Notes: generated by a model not told the origin, from the letters alone. 64,000 nt of DNA from Aporrectodea caliginosa (GCA_020284085.1 JACEVL010000094.1:186001-250000), one strand, 5' to 3'. Counted from the stretch's first letter, positions 20,644-31,760 are shown. Numbers and translations are program-made.

Positions 20644-21330
20644 TTAGTAGATGTTTTTAAATAATACACGTGATATGAAATTGCGATCGTCCTTGGTTGG
20701 GAGGAGGAAACCGTGTGGCCTCGGTCTTAGCTCATAGCGGAGGTGGGGGCGGCTTGGAGGAAAGAGTCCACGCAGAACATGGCTTTCATTTACGTTAATA
20801 GCCGCGAATAATCGGCCATCAGCTGAATCCGCCAGCTCCGCAGCGGTGGGAGCGTCAGGGCCAATAAGGCCTCTGCGCTTCATCCTGGCTATCTGCTGTT
20901 CTATTCTTCCTCTGTCTTCGGCGGTTGCATAGCCCCACCATGCCGGGGATGCACACATGAGTTGTGCTATGATTGTCATCTTGGCAACAACATGCAATGA
21001 CGGTGGGCAAAGGCCATGCGATCGCAAGACCCCCAGGGCATACATGGACGACGAAGATGCTGATAGTACTGAGTCCACGTGTGAGGTCATTCTTAGGTCA
21101 GAGCGGAGGGTAATTCCCAAGACCTTGATTGAATCTACTCTCTCGGCTTCGGGAATGACCTGGGGGACGAAGATGCCCGCACGGCCTCTCCTCATGATGA
21201 CCATCTTTCGTGTCTTTGATTTGTTGAGTCGGAGATTGTTCATTCTTGCCCAAGTTGAGATGTTTTCATATTCGCCGGTTGCTGTTTGCAGAGCCTGTAT
21301 ACTAAATATGAAGTCGCTTACATTTTACAC
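20644..21330 (-). pseudogene. 5'-truncated non-LTR retrotransposon, RT C-terminal part
   Basis: An open frame of about 225 codons, entering at a stop near 21330, encodes the end of a reverse transcriptase. 'NNLRLNKSKTRKMVI' is the conserved post-palm segment, 'IKVLGITLRSDLRMTSHVD' the thumb 'LGxxL...HV' motif, and 'AQLMCASPAWWGYA' the 'LxYxSPAWWG' motif of jockey/CR1-like LINEs. A C-terminal tail of about 80 residues follows. The catalytic YADD box and endonuclease are absent, so it is a typical dead-on-arrival copy. The fragment itself has no internal stop, suggesting fairly recent insertion. Confidence 0.85.
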
Positions 21331-21520
21331 CTTTGGCTAATTTTCAGATTAAGCTCAAGGGACCGCTCTTCTTCTTCTTCCTTGGGATTTTAAGCTGATG
21401 ATTTCGGATGAACACATCACACAAGTAAGAAAACCATCAGGCGGTAATTTTCAGGTAGTTTCAGGTTACAACGAAGATGCCTTCGGATTGCACAACAACT
21501 GAGGGAAGACAATTTGGTAA

Positions 21521-21898
21521 TCATGACACTGGCGGTCCCAAATTATTCAATGGAAGAAGTCGACAAAGTTATTTGATATTGTCACTTTAAAATGGAAGCT
21601 GGATTGATGAAAAAACTGTTTCCCTAAATGGAAGTGGGATTGATGAAAACATTCCTGTGTTGAAATAGAAGCTGGTTTGATTAAATTAAATTTCTCCGTA
21701 AATACAAGCTGGATACCAAGCTGGTTGCATGGATGAAAATAACTTTCGATTAAATAGAAGCTGGATTGATGAAAATAATCTTGACAGTAATTAGAAGCTG
21801 GATTCCTGAAAATATATAGCACGTTTTAGTGAAACTATAAGAAAGCGGCCTCTGTTGATTTCTTTCATTGAATAATTTGGGACCGCCAGTGTCAGGAT
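21521..21898. mobile_element. inverted-repeat element with M36 core
   Basis: Arms of about 37 bp pair the two ends. The left arm contains TGACACTGGCGGTCCCAAAT and the right arm its complement; both outer ends begin GGTAATC (with one mismatch between the arms). The core holds about six M36 units. I find no clear target duplication, so the superfamily is uncertain. Confidence 0.75.
21580..21830 (+). repeat. M36 minisatellite
   Basis: Six units of the GAAGCTGGATTGATGAAAA repeat, in the same order of unit variants as 11270-11480 and 26815-27040. This shows common descent of the array and not independent expansion. Confidence 0.85.
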
Positions 21899-21899
21899 T

Positions 21900-22540
21900 A
21901 CCGACATTTTATAATTTGTTTATTACGGCTTGTGGCCGCAAAAGGGCTGTTAACGTCGACCTAACACTTCCAGTGCGTACATCATTCATTCAGTTCATCA
22001 GTGGGTCGTACTGACAATCGGTGGTTTTTCTGTTTAACGACTAGCTGTGTGGTAACAAAGACCATTAGCGTCGCCCTCCTCCTTTATCCAGGCTTGGGAC
22101 TGGCACTGTCAGAAAGCGAACAGTGGTGGAGTTGGATGGATGGATCCACAGTTTAACGGCAGCTTATGACAACATAGGCCGTTGCCGCCGACAAAGATTA
22201 GTTTGGCATATTACAGCTCTAAATATTTCCTGAATTTATAGAGTTGAAGAATGCGTGTTAAAGGTGTTTAAGTCGAGCACCGTGTAAGGTCCGTGTTATC
22301 TCTTGTTTGGCGACATATATTGTGCCTGTCAAAAACTAGTATTACCTTATTACCGTAGGCTCAAATTAGATATATTTCCATCGGCTGTGGTAGATTCCGT
22401 TTAAACAAAACTTTACCAAGGCTTTGGATTGTCACAGCCAGAGCGTGAAAGATATTGGAGGAGTCCAAAATTTAAAGCAGTCCAAGGAATCATCTGGAGC
22501 AAAGACCAAGAAATGAGCTGTAACTCCTCCCTCTGTCGGT
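21900..22540. other. D1 and D2 dispersed repeats, no genes
   Basis: A D2-like piece lies at about 21915-21960, a D1 copy at 22045-22140, D2 ('taacggcagcttatgacaac') at 22147-22200, and the 'aaggtgtttaagtcgagcac' tail at about 22255. There is no coding frame. Confidence 0.55.
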
Positions 22541-22548
22541 CGGTCGGT

Positions 22549-22671
22549 CATCCATCCATCCATCCATCCATCCATCCATCCATCCATCCATCCATCCATC
22601 CGTCCGTCCGTCCGTCCGTCCGTCCGTCCGTCCGTCCGTCCGTCCGTCCGTCCGTCCGTCCGTCCGTCCGT

Positions 22672-22702
<31 letters not shown>

Positions 22703-22885
22703 CTTGTTTGTTTGTCTGTCTGTCTGTCTGTCTATCTATCAATCTATAAATCTATCTATCTATCTATCTATCTTTCTATACATCTATCTGTTAGACAGAT
22801 TATAGGTAGAGAGACAAATATTACTAGAGAAAGAGACGGGGTAGAGATAAAGACAGACAGACAGACATCGATAAACAGATAGATA
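22549..22885. repeat. composite tetranucleotide array (CATC)13(CGTC)18(TGTC)n(TATC)n
   Basis: Pure (CATC)13 at 22549-22600 passes directly to pure (CGTC)18 at 22601-22672. TGTC/TTGT-rich units follow to about 22732, then TATC units to about 22770. Adjacent blocks differ by one transition in the unit. Decayed ACAG units follow at 22852-22885. Confidence 0.95.
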
Positions 22886-22899
22886 AGCATGATATATGT

Positions 22900-23340
22900 G
22901 TCTCCTTTTGTCTTTCTACTTGTAGTTCTCGAACCTATTTGTCTCTTTAATTGGACTGGCCCTTTGACTTGAAGATCTGCTTAGTAGCGCCATCGATGGG
23001 TGTCCATTGCAAGATTATAACGGCGCTATAGAAGTTCTAACAACAGAGAGTTTGCCTCTTTTGATTTATACCAAAGACGGACCGTCGTCGGTGGTGTAAA
23101 CCTTCGTTGCTTGGTCCAGAGACTCGGAACATGATGCTATCGGTCAACTATGTGGATAGGAATCCGTTTGCTTGGGTTCCACGTGTGTGCGTGTGCCCAC
23201 AACTGGCAACTCTTCTAGTTTTCTGTGCACTGGTTTACTAGTTGTGGCATTTATAGTCTAAAAGGCGTTTAAAATCGCTGAATATGAGTAGTGGCGCTAA
23301 ATAAATAACCTTAAGAGATCTTCTTCTTCCGGTTAGCTGT
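22900..23340. repeat. dispersed element shared with 34350-34530
   Basis: 'gtgtgcgtgtgcccac' and 'gcgctaaataaataacc' landmarks match 34350-34520. No coding capacity is seen; the element class is unknown. Confidence 0.5.
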
Positions 23341-23399
23341 CTTCAGGTGTGTTAGTACATCCGATGTCGCCATTCTTCTCGTTGTCGTGCCATCTTGAA

Positions 23400-23595
23400 A
23401 TCGCTACATATACAGACAGACAAATAGACGGACAGATGGATGGACGAGTGGACGGACACGAAGTCGGACAGGAAGACGGACACGCAGACAAATGAGAGGC
23501 AGACACATAGACACACATACAGTCAGAGAGACACGCAGGCCAACGGATAGAAGCACAGAAAGAGACCGTCTCAGACAGACAGATAGCATCCTCAT
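23400..23595. repeat. degenerate ACAG tetranucleotide array
   Basis: GACAG/GGACAG units. Frames on both strands are artefacts. Confidence 0.85.
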
Positions 23596-23689
23596 CATCC
23601 GACTGGTGCATGAAGCTGTGATGCTGAGGCGCTGGATGAGGGATTCGGGATTAGAGAACTGTTGGCGGAACGAGTTGATAAGTTTCGAT

Positions 23690-23960
23690 GGGGATTAGGA
23701 CGGATCTAATGGCGGACACCGGAACGGATCCGGTGAATGGATCCAATCGGTTAGGAATCATTCCTATAGGAAGAACAAGGAGATTAGAGTATTGCATTGT
23801 ATTGTATCTGTCAATTTATATAGCGCCTCTCGAAGTGCACACCAATCAGAGGAGCTCCCAGTGCGAAAGACCCAGGGAAAAGAAAGAGGTCTTCAGACAA
23901 CGAAAAGAGGCACTTGGCCCACTAGTTAATAAAGAGGAACGTGTCAAAGTGGACATGGAT
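23690..23960 (-). repeat. LINE-type 3' tail
   Basis: Read on the minus strand, sequence near 23815-23835 gives GAGGCGCTATATAAATTGAC and ends in a (CAATA)-rich tail, the same 3' module seen at 2097-2130, 24510 and 47525. The short preceding tract is GGATC-rich. Confidence 0.55.
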
Positions 23961-23989
23961 CGGATCGGATCTCAATAGAACACAACGAA

Positions 23990-24370
23990 ACACATACACA
24001 TATGCATACATACATCCGTGCATACATACAGTAGATCTATATACATGCATGCAGAATCACACATAGTATTCGTGCATACATTCATACGATCATACATACC
24101 TGCTTTCACATACATGCAAAATGTATACATGCAAATCTATACACAATCAAACAGACAGACGTATGCACAACCTAGGATGGTTTCTGTGGAGTAGGTTAGG
24201 TTATGTAAGAGTAGGCTGGGTCATTAAGGTCAAGTTAGGACATACAGACAGAGACATACAGCTTCCTTTACACTGCCACCCAATGGACGGATAGACAGAC
24301 AGACAGTAAATTGAAAGGATGGAGAAATAGAAACAGACAGAGACAGAGATAGATAGACAGATACTACATA
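23990..24370. repeat. CATA/ACAG simple repeats
   Basis: Decayed CATACATA units at 23990-24150, then ACAGACAG units around 24245-24365. There is no gene. Confidence 0.75.
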
Positions 24371-24479
24371 GACACACACCTACTTATTCATCTAAATACT
24401 TCAGATTCAAAAGCAGTTGAGAGTTGATAGGTATAGAAGTACGTCCGATTGAGAAATTATTTTAATGGTTTGACCAATT

Positions 24480-25010
24480 GATTGATCGATTCATTAAGTC
24501 ATTCTGGAGATTTATATAGCGCTCTTCAAGAAATCTACTCAGTAGCGCTCTCAGCCCAGCCAAGGCAAAAGAAAAAAAACACTTGAGTGATTTATAAAAC
24601 CCAGTTTGAATAGTGAAATGTAGTAGACGCAGCTCCGATGGTAGATCATTCCAGATGGAGGGACTTGCAATTAACCGATAAAGCTCGACGCTGCCTAATT
24701 ACATAAATGTCAAACGAGCCCGTAGAACTAAGAGTTGCCCCGTTGTCGCAGAGCAATGCACTCGACGCGGTACAACGTCAGATACTGGGCGGCAGAAGTC
24801 GCACAGATAAGATGGAGCACAGTCCAGAATGCAGCGTGAAGCCAAAACAGCAATCCGGTATGAGATTCGTTGGGCCACAGGCAGCCAGTGCAAAACACAT
24901 CGCGCATGTAGGCAGAGACAGTCAAAGAGCCAAATTTGGAGATTCGCCAAATTAACCGAGCAGCCGAGCGCAGAACTCGATCTAGTCGCCCCAGTCTAGG
25001 AGGGATTGAT
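24480..25010 (-). pseudogene. LINE RT C-terminus with 3' tail (CR1/L2-like)
   Basis: Minus-strand pieces in order: 'RLDRVLRSAARLIWRI', 'LHWLPVAQRISYRIAVL', 'APSYLCDFCRPVS', 'ATTGQLLVLRARLTFM', stop, 'SIWNDLPSELRLL'. This is the canonical end of CR1/L2-like LINE ORF2 (LHWLPVxxRIxYKI ... APxYLxDL ... WNxLPxxLR), with a frameshift near 24900 and a stop at 24699-24701. The 3' UTR ends in GCGCTATATAAAT then 'gaatgactt', which defines the tail module found as isolated pieces elsewhere. Confidence 0.85.
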
Positions 25011-25796
25011 TTGATACACTATAATGAGCCAGAGCTCTCCAATTTTCTGGTCACTTCTTTTTCTAGTAGTCTATTACATAAATGTCAAAAGAGCAATTTT
25101 AAAAATGTGACTGTTAGTGGTAATCTTATACTATAAGTCTTAGTTTGTTTACGTTTTCCCTCCTTATGTATGTTTGTCCGCTTCTAAAGGATCCGAAACG
25201 GAACGCTTTAGCGATTTGAAAAATCGCACGAAACATTATTATGCGACGTCTATTTCAACGCGACTATTTTCAGCTCGCAATTTTATTTAAACGCTGACAT
25301 ATAGACATTTTAAACTTCAAAATTATGAGCCTACCTTAATACCAAAAACGGAGGTCATTAATATGCATATTTTAACCTCGTTTGAGCGGCGTGACGTTGT
25401 ATTACGTCACGCGTAAATCAGGCGCTATCGAAATAAAATACGGGCTCCGTTCCGAAAAATTACGAGCTATAATTACTATAATAATAATACTATAATTTTC
25501 AACTCATTATTTACTTTAAATTCCGATATAGCCTACGGAAATGTCTAATTTCGACGTGGTCAATTATTCAAGTGCCTTAAAATCTATGTGAAGCCCGTTT
25601 TCTCGCAACCAATAACGATGCCCGTTAATTTCTACTAAGAAATTTCCAAGGGCCATTTTCTAGGTCATCTCAACTAAAAACTCACCATTGCAGCTCTTTG
25701 CCGATGCAACAGTTTTAACGAACGTTCTGAACCCAACTATTTTCAAAATTTAATTTCATATGGACATTTTTAGTTGATTTTTAAACCCATCACGGG

Positions 25797-26030
25797 GGGG
25801 CCCGTGGCGCATTGGATAACATCTGGCGTACAGAGCGAGAGGTACCGAGTTCGAGCCCCGTAGGGCGGACATGCTTTGCTGGCTGCTATTAGCGCTGCAG
25901 GCTGTCTGTTCTGTTAGTAGTTAAGATTTATGTCTTCTGTCATTTGCGTTCTGTGAATTGTTTCAATTGCATAATTGTACATTGTAACCGGTTGCGGTGT
26001 GTCAATAAACGACAATATTATTTTTATCAA
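25797..26030 (+). repeat. tRNA-derived SINE (family S2) within the Helitron
   Basis: The head at about 25799-25872 contains box A-like TGGCGCATTGGATAAC and box B-like GAGTTCGAGCCCC at tRNA spacing, followed by an unrelated body ending 'gtgtcaataaacgacaat'. The head differs from the S1 family. Confidence 0.7.
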
Positions 26031-26299
26031 ACGGCAATGATGGATCACGCTACAGCTACACGATAGACTCGATAGGTGGTGCAGTAAGCGGACATTTGGT
26101 GGTGCAGTAAGCGGATAATAGGGCCTAAATTGAAATGCGAAGTCGCTTACAAAAACATTAAATTCAAGTGCTAAACGGGGCAGCACTGCAGGCACAGGTA
26201 ATTAAATTCAAATACACGGGAGAAACTATTTTCACCTCTAAATATCGTTGCCATTCAGATATGTGGACATTTCAAATATTTGAAGCCCTTCAGCATATA

Positions 26300-26320
26300 T
26301 AGTAAGTAAGTAAGTAGACT
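26300..26320 (+). repeat. (AGTA)n microsatellite
   Basis: About four AGTA units near the 3' end of the Helitron. Confidence 0.7.
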
Positions 26321-26385
26321 TTAGTTGCAGCCGCTAAAAATTACGCATGGGGAAAACCCGGGCAAAGCCGGGTAAAAAATGCTAG

Positions 26386-26740
26386 TATTTGTATAAACCT
26401 AAAAATCACTTATGCTATATTAAAATGTATTCGCTAGGTGACAGGATATTATACTCTCTAAAAGTTCAGTCTTGTGTTCAGTGTAGCGAAAAACTTTAAT
26501 CGTCGCCATTTTGTGCTGATGACAGTTTAAACCAATTCATGGAGAAATTCGAGTTTATTGCCAAATCAGGTTAGATTCTATAATTCTATGCGTATAATTT
26601 AATGGACAAACACATTTAATTAATGAACATCAGACCACTAGATGTCGTTAGACGCAGTTCCTTTTCATGCATCGTTCTTTGTAGCTTGTTCTTTAACACT
26701 TTGACCGCTTAACATAGTATTTAAAATTAAATCGCGTAAA
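26386..26740 (+). repeat. right flank of Helitron, duplicated at 57335-57745
   Basis: Aligns with 57335-57745 and, inverted, with 200-600. Shared text includes 'catttaattaa' and 'tagatgtcgttagacgcagttcc'. No gene. Confidence 0.7.
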
Positions 26741-26759
26741 AGGAGGGCTAAACCTTATT

Positions 26760-27585
26760 TTTACGTTGCTAAATTATTTGGGTAAACCCATAGTTTAGGT
26801 TGCTAAATTATTTTATATCGTCAAATTAAAATGGAAGCTGGATCGATGACAAAAATGGTTTCTCTGAATGAAAGTGGGATCGATGAAACCATTTGTGTAT
26901 TTAAATAGAAGTTCGATTGCTAGAAATAATGTTAACGGTAAATAGAAGCTGGATTGATGAAACAAAGTTTTTGATGCAATAGAAACTGGATTGAAGAAAA
27001 TAATTGTTTCCGTAAGTAGAAGCTGGACCCACGAGAATAGTTCTTTGCCTAAATAAAAGTTCCATTGATAAAACATATTTTTTGAGTGAAATAGAAGTTG
27101 GGTCATTTTTTCACGAAATGGAAGCTGAATTAATTAAAAAAATCTTCATGAAATGGAAGCGGGATTCATGATTGTCATCATGCACATAGGTAGACTGCTT
27201 AAACTTACCAACGTGAAGTGCGACATTGAAGACATTCAAATAATTTAGCAACCTAAACTACTGGATAGCCATTATTTGATATTGTCATTCTAAAATGGAA
27301 GCTTGATTAATGAAAAATTGTTTTCCTAAAAGGAAGAGGGATTAATGAAAACATTCCTGCGTTTAATTAGACTCTGGATTGATCTAAATAATTTTCCTCG
27401 TAAATCGAAGCTGTATGGATGAAACTAAGTTTGGTTTTCGAATCAATAGAAGATAGACTGATGAAAATAATTGTTTTGATTATTAGAAGCTGGATTCATG
27501 AGAATATTTCTTCACTTAAATAAAAGTTCCATTGATGAAAACTATTTATTTTGTTAAATAGAAGTTCGGGTAATTGATTTTAGCT
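26760..27585 (+). repeat. M36 minisatellite, two successive arrays
   Basis: Arrays at 26815-27180 and 27295-27565, each introduced by 'gctaaattattt..atattgtca'. They are separated by the 'cacataggtagactgctt' linker also seen at 11634 and 10690. Thus a unit of array plus flank has itself been duplicated. Confidence 0.85.
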
Positions 27586-28450
27586 GTCTATTCATGGAAT
27601 GGTGTATTTCTAAGTACTGTAACAGGCGTCAGGCCATTCTGTTTTGAGACGTAGCCGTAACATTAAGGGTTTAAGCAAGACACATTTTTGTAAGAAATTT
27701 CTGTAAGAATTCCTGGAACTGTGCCTCGCCAATATTTACTAACTAGTCGTTCAACTACGAATCGTACTAATGGCCATAGACTCAACATTTCTAAAGCGCT
27801 ACTCTTAAGCTAAGCACAAGGCACCAGCTTATTCACGAGTGCTGCGTCATATCAGAAGGGTTGTCCAGAGATCGATGTTCAGTGCAGGTCCAAGTCCGGT
27901 TGCCAGAGAGACCAGCGAGAGGAAGGAGGCAGTAGGGCTGCTATGGCGGGTTTCGTTGAGGACGAGAAAAGTTTGGATGGCAGAGGATCAGATGGATCAG
28001 GGTATGATTTCTTCAAGACTTCAATTTGGAAAATCTGTGGCATGATAAGAGCCTGAGGTAGGTGACGTTGAATGATTGACGGTTTTATTGGAGGAACTTA
28101 GAATATTCAGGATTCAAAGGGTGTTTCTTCCGGAGTTGAGGTGCAGTGTGTAATATGGATCGGTTGGAGGACTTGAGGCGATTGGTGACTGGGGAGAGGA
28201 GAGAGTGAGCTATAGGGATGATCGGATAGACCGGGATGGCTGTATGGTGAAGAGTTCGAGAAGATACTTTGCCTGGCAGTATTGCATTGAGTTGTAGGTT
28301 AGCGATTAGACTTTGAAATGGATGTGCGCAAGGATTTTCAGCCAGTGGAGTGATTTTGGAACGGGAGTGATAGTGTGATGCTTTTATGTATTTGGTGATG
28401 CTTGAGTACAATACATGAATGAACAGTCATTTGACTGTATTCAACTGCAC
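27585..28450 (-). pseudogene. LINE C-terminal relic in the ZNF-B block
   Basis: The minus-strand frame 28085-28411 shows 'SSNRSILHTAPQLRKKHPLNP', the conserved 'HTAPxLWNxLPxxLR' region of a CR1/L2-like LINE. Flanking sequence down to 27585 is shared with 7090-7330 and 52530-52830. This copy is the most open of the three and has no hAT insertion. Confidence 0.65.
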
Positions 28451-29035
28451 TGAACATGTTGAATATTGACGTTTTATTGCTATTTTTAGCAAGTGTATGA
28501 AAATGACGAGCAACATTCTGTCAGAGCTTCAAAATCTTGTTGTAAGAAAAGGCTTTCATCTTAATAATACTACAGTGGATTTGTTTTACCCCAACTTTTG
28601 CCATTGGCAACTATTATATCTTCACTAAATATATCTTGAATAATAGCTTAAAGGTGTTCACTTATACAACGGATGGATAACTTCAGTATTTCGTCATGTT
28701 TTTTCTCTGTGAATAATTTCCTATCTTACTCGAAAAGAACTGCTACTGATACATGAAACATAAACTTTTCATGTAAGCATCTGAAAGGTGAACTTAAATG
28801 GAGTAATGATAAATGTTTGAAACAGGACACTGCTGGTGTTGGAAAGTCTATATGAAAACAGCAATTACAGAAACCTTTTACAGATGCTGCCATTGCTTTA
28901 ACCGCATACCAAAACTCATCCTTGTGAATAGTCATATACAGTTCTCGACATTGTCTAGAATCTTGTGATGGGGGAAGTGCATATAAAATTATTTAAAACA
29001 CAAATGTTAATTATTTCAGAAACTATATACTGAAG
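28450..29035 (+). promoter_or_regulatory. conserved upstream region of ZNF-B
   Basis: Aligns inverted with 4670-5380 and 51290-51960. A conserved splice acceptor-like TTATTTCAG ends at 29019, so the zinc-finger exon probably starts at 29020. The promoter was not located. Confidence 0.4.
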
Positions 29036-29098
29036 ATGATTAGCTCACAGCTCGTCAAAGAACATATACTGGAAAAGAACATTGAAATTAACAATTAA
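29036..29098 (+). other. conserved 20-codon leader ORF of ZNF-B
   Basis: Same length, frame and 12-nt spacing to the main ATG as the ZNF-A leader. Substitutions between the two are ATA/ATT (synonymous), CCG/CAT (Pro/His) and GAG/GAA (synonymous). Confidence 0.5.
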
Positions 29099-29110
29099 GT
29101 GTGTATCCCG

Positions 29111-30229
29111 ATGGAGAATACGAAACCCCATACTGGCGAAAAACCATACAGGTGCCAGTTATGTCATAAATCATTTAATCAGGGTGGTCATCTGAAAAGG
29201 CACATGAGAACTCATACTGGTGAAAAACCATACAGATGCCAGTTATGTAAGAAATCATTTAATGACGGTGGTAATCTGAAAAAGCACATGAGAACCCATA
29301 CTTGCGAAAAACCATTCAGATGCCAGGTATGTGAAACATCATTTAATCACGGTGGTAATCTGAAAACACACATGAGAACCCACAGTGGTGAAAAACCATA
29401 CATGTGCCAGCTATGCCAGAAATCATTTAATCGCAGTGGTGATCTGAAAACACACATGAGAACCCATACTGGTGAAAAACCATACATGTGCCAGCTATGT
29501 CAGAAATTATTTAGTCTACGTGGTACTCTGAAAAGGCACATGAGAATCCATACCGGTAAAAAACCACACAGGTGCCAGTTATGTCAGAAATCATTTAGTC
29601 AAGGTGGTACTCTGAAGACGCACATGAGAACCCATAATGGTGGAAAACCATACAGGTGCCAGTTATGTCTGAAATCATTTAACCGAGTAGGGAAATTGAC
29701 GGTGCATATGAAAACCCACACAGGCGTTAAACCATACACATGCGAGGGTTGTAATAAAGGATTCACAAATATTGGAATTCTAAAGAGACACAGAAGAACT
29801 CATGCAACTGAGAAGCAACACTCGCACAACAAACCTTGTAACAAGAGCAGTTCTTCAGCAAAGCAGTTTAGACTCCAAGCGGAAACACTGCAACAGGATC
29901 TTAAAATAGGATGTGAAGTAATTGCTAACCTGTCTCATCATTCCATCGGATTTAGTAGTCCAGGAGTTATTGATAAAGGAAATGAACGTTACTCAACGAA
30001 CGTACATCCGGATTCTATTGGAATTTCAAGTCCTTTGCCGAAAATTAGAGATGAAGAATTTATGTTTATTGGCAAATTCAAATCTCCTTTGAATACAATG
30101 GCGTCTTTGTCGAAATCTTTTGGATGTTGTATATGCGACGATATGCTTGAAATAGAGAAGGAATTTCTAGAGCATTGTTTTAGCCATCGATTTTCTCCAC
30201 CCGACGACTTATTTACCGAGTTGTGCTGA
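29111..30229 (+). CDS. ZNF-B: C2H2 zinc-finger protein, 8 fingers plus atypical C-terminal finger
   Basis: Uninterrupted 372-codon frame with the plan of ZNF-A. Eight 28-residue C2H2 units (residues 13-231) have TGEKP-type linkers, one of them altered to TCEKP and two to TGKKP or NGGKP. A Ser-rich tail of about 140 residues follows, with a terminal CX2CX12HX3H unit (residues 339-359). Contact residues (-1, 3, 6) read Q/H/R, D/N/K, H/N/T, R/D/T, L/T/R, Q/T/T, R/K/V, N/I/R. No two fingers are alike, while the framework is close to constant. It is presumed a nuclear DNA-binding protein of unknown target. It has four fewer fingers than ZNF-A, so units have been gained or lost. The start chosen is the ATG at 29111; the GTG at 29099 directly follows an in-frame TAA. 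Confidence 0.9.
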   Translation: MENTKPHTGEKPYRCQLCHKSFNQGGHLKRHMRTHTGEKPYRCQLCKKSFNDGGNLKKHMRTHTCEKPFRCQVCETSFNHGGNLKTHMRTHSGEKPYMCQLCQKSFNRSGDLKTHMRTHTGEKPYMCQLCQKLFSLRGTLKRHMRIHTGKKPHRCQLCQKSFSQGGTLKTHMRTHNGGKPYRCQLCLKSFNRVGKLTVHMKTHTGVKPYTCEGCNKGFTNIGILKRHRRTHATEKQHSHNKPCNKSSSSAKQFRLQAETLQQDLKIGCEVIANLSHHSIGFSSPGVIDKGNERYSTNVHPDSIGISSPLPKIRDEEFMFIGKFKSPLNTMASLSKSFGCCICDDMLEIEKEFLEHCFSHRFSPPDDLFTELC

Positions 30230-30860
30230 AATATAATTCCGCGTAATTGCAGTTGAAAACATTTGGAATTAGTGATTTATGATGAAAAGATGCTATGGAA
30301 GTCAATGATACCTATATATACGAATAGTTGCTTTGTGCCACTTTCAATTCAGAATACTTTGACAGTAGGCATTCTGATGTAGAGAATCCAGAGGTTTCTC
30401 CTTATGGGCACCACATAATAAGTTTTTCCTTTTCTCACATAATTGTAAGACTGTAGAATTGATGCATGCCATCAAGATGAAATTTTATGCTATTATTACT
30501 AAAGACACAGCAAAGTCTTTCGCTCTGGATTGCATTACTTGACAATTTTATTGTTAAATATTACATTTATCTGCACAAATACTTCGGCTGGACTAGATAT
30601 TTCGTAATGCGGTTAGCTGTACATCATTTTGCGAGACTATTAGAATTAGATATTGTTGCTGTTTTCAGTATATATTAAATATTATAATTAATTTGCTTAT
30701 TCTACTTAGATTAGCCTAAGTGTTAGACGTTATGCTTGGTCATTATGAAAGATAAATGTGTAATCAAGACTGTATAATGGTAATCGCCTCAGACAAGGAG
30801 ACATTTCTTTGCACCTGAAAAAGGCATAATATAATGTGTGATTGCTGTGTAAAATAAAAA
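30230..30860 (+). other. 3' flank of ZNF-B with candidate polyadenylation signal
   Basis: Shared (inverted) with the ZNF-A and ZNF-C 3' flanks as far as about 30775. An AATAAA at 30853-30858, about 620 nt past the stop, is a possible polyadenylation signal. It lies just outside the conserved block, so usage is uncertain. Confidence 0.4.
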
Positions 30861-30939
30861 TTCTAATTTATCTCATTTTCTTTTATAAATGTGGACAGTA
30901 GTAATGCACTAGATGCGGAGTTTTCAATAACTCAATGAA

Positions 30940-31375
30940 TTTCTACACCATGTTCCCAAATGGGAACAGACTACATTATTTTGTGCCCAATGTTCCCAAT
31001 TGGGAACATCAAAGATTTACTAAACATTTCTACCGCAATACATTTGATTTTTAAATGCACATTTGGCATAACAGTATATATGTAGCTACGTGATGTTACA
31101 CTTAAATCACACAAACACTTTTAAAATTTAAATTCTCTTACCTTATATGCAGACGAGAAACTGGAAGCAGCAGAATTTTGACAAAAACCCAAACTTCAAA
31201 GATGGCTGCCGCACACTAGAATTTTTCCAAAACTCAAGATTAGGCTAAAATATCGTCGGTGGACTATTTAACAGTCAAAAGCTGCCCACAGTAACTAATT
31301 AACACAATACACTTATTTTATACGTAAATTAATGCACGTGTTCCCAAATGGGATCATTGGGCGTTAATGGGTTAA
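30940..31375. mobile_element. decayed TTAA-type MITE
   Basis: The right end at 31371 is followed by TTAA (31372-31375). Read inward it is CCCATTAACGCCCAATGATC followed by the palindrome TCCCAAATGGGA. Matching palindromes GTTCCCAAATGGGAAC and GTTCCCAATTGGGAAC lie at about 30950 and 31000. The left TTAA terminus is not recognisable. Confidence 0.55.
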
Positions 31376-31760
31376 ATTAATCAAAATTAATGCAATTCTA
31401 GCGATCTTTTAAGTCGACCAATCGAAGGTATTGAGGTAAGTCTTTTGGTGAGTGCTGTCAGTGGGAAGATCAAGGCAGCTAATTCGTCTTTAAAACCTAC
31501 GCGTTATTCTTTGCATTGACTTCCTGTTCAGCAAAGGATATGTGTCAAATTATTTATAAAGCACTGAACTCTGGTCGTTAGATGTCGCGATACCTTCGAC
31601 AATGCAATGTTCCACTCAAACACACCTTTACTACGTTTTCATTCGATCAGATAAATATGTCATTTGCGTTCTATCGCTAGGTCATACAAAATAAAATAAT
31701 CTTTGTCGGCGGCAACGGCATATGTTGTCATAAGCTGCCGTTAAAACTGCGGATCGACAT
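31376..31760. repeat. LINE relic and D2 repeat
   Basis: 31470-31640 matches the LINE C-terminal relics at 15330 and 36320. A D2 copy ('tttgtcggcggcaacggc') lies at 31690-31750, inverted relative to 22147. Confidence 0.5.

Larger units (their letters stand above)
25124..26385 (+). mobile_element. non-autonomous Helitron
   Basis: The 5' end is TCTTATACTATAAGTC after an A. The 3' end is CTAG followed by T, preceded by the hairpin ACCCGGGCAAAGCCGGGT and an AAAAATG spacer. These are textbook Helitron termini, with insertion between A and T and no TSD. Two paralogous copies of the flanks (57095-57745 and inverted 180-840) lack the element and support both boundaries. There is no Rep/helicase ORF. 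A tRNA-derived SINE has inserted inside. Confidence 0.9.

Noticed and set aside
20957..21340. Plus-strand 127-codon frame
   Set aside because: Shadow of the minus-strand LINE reverse-transcriptase frame, which carries recognisable motifs.
25797..25872. Functional tRNA gene (also 86-165 and 15840-15912)
   Set aside because: Box A and box B words are present but stems do not pair into a cloverleaf, and S1/S2 bodies follow; they are SINE heads.
26813..27106. Frames with FHQSSFYL-type repeats (also 21547-21822, 59941-60232)
   Set aside because: Products of the 36-38 bp minisatellite on the minus strand; the period is not a constant multiple of three.
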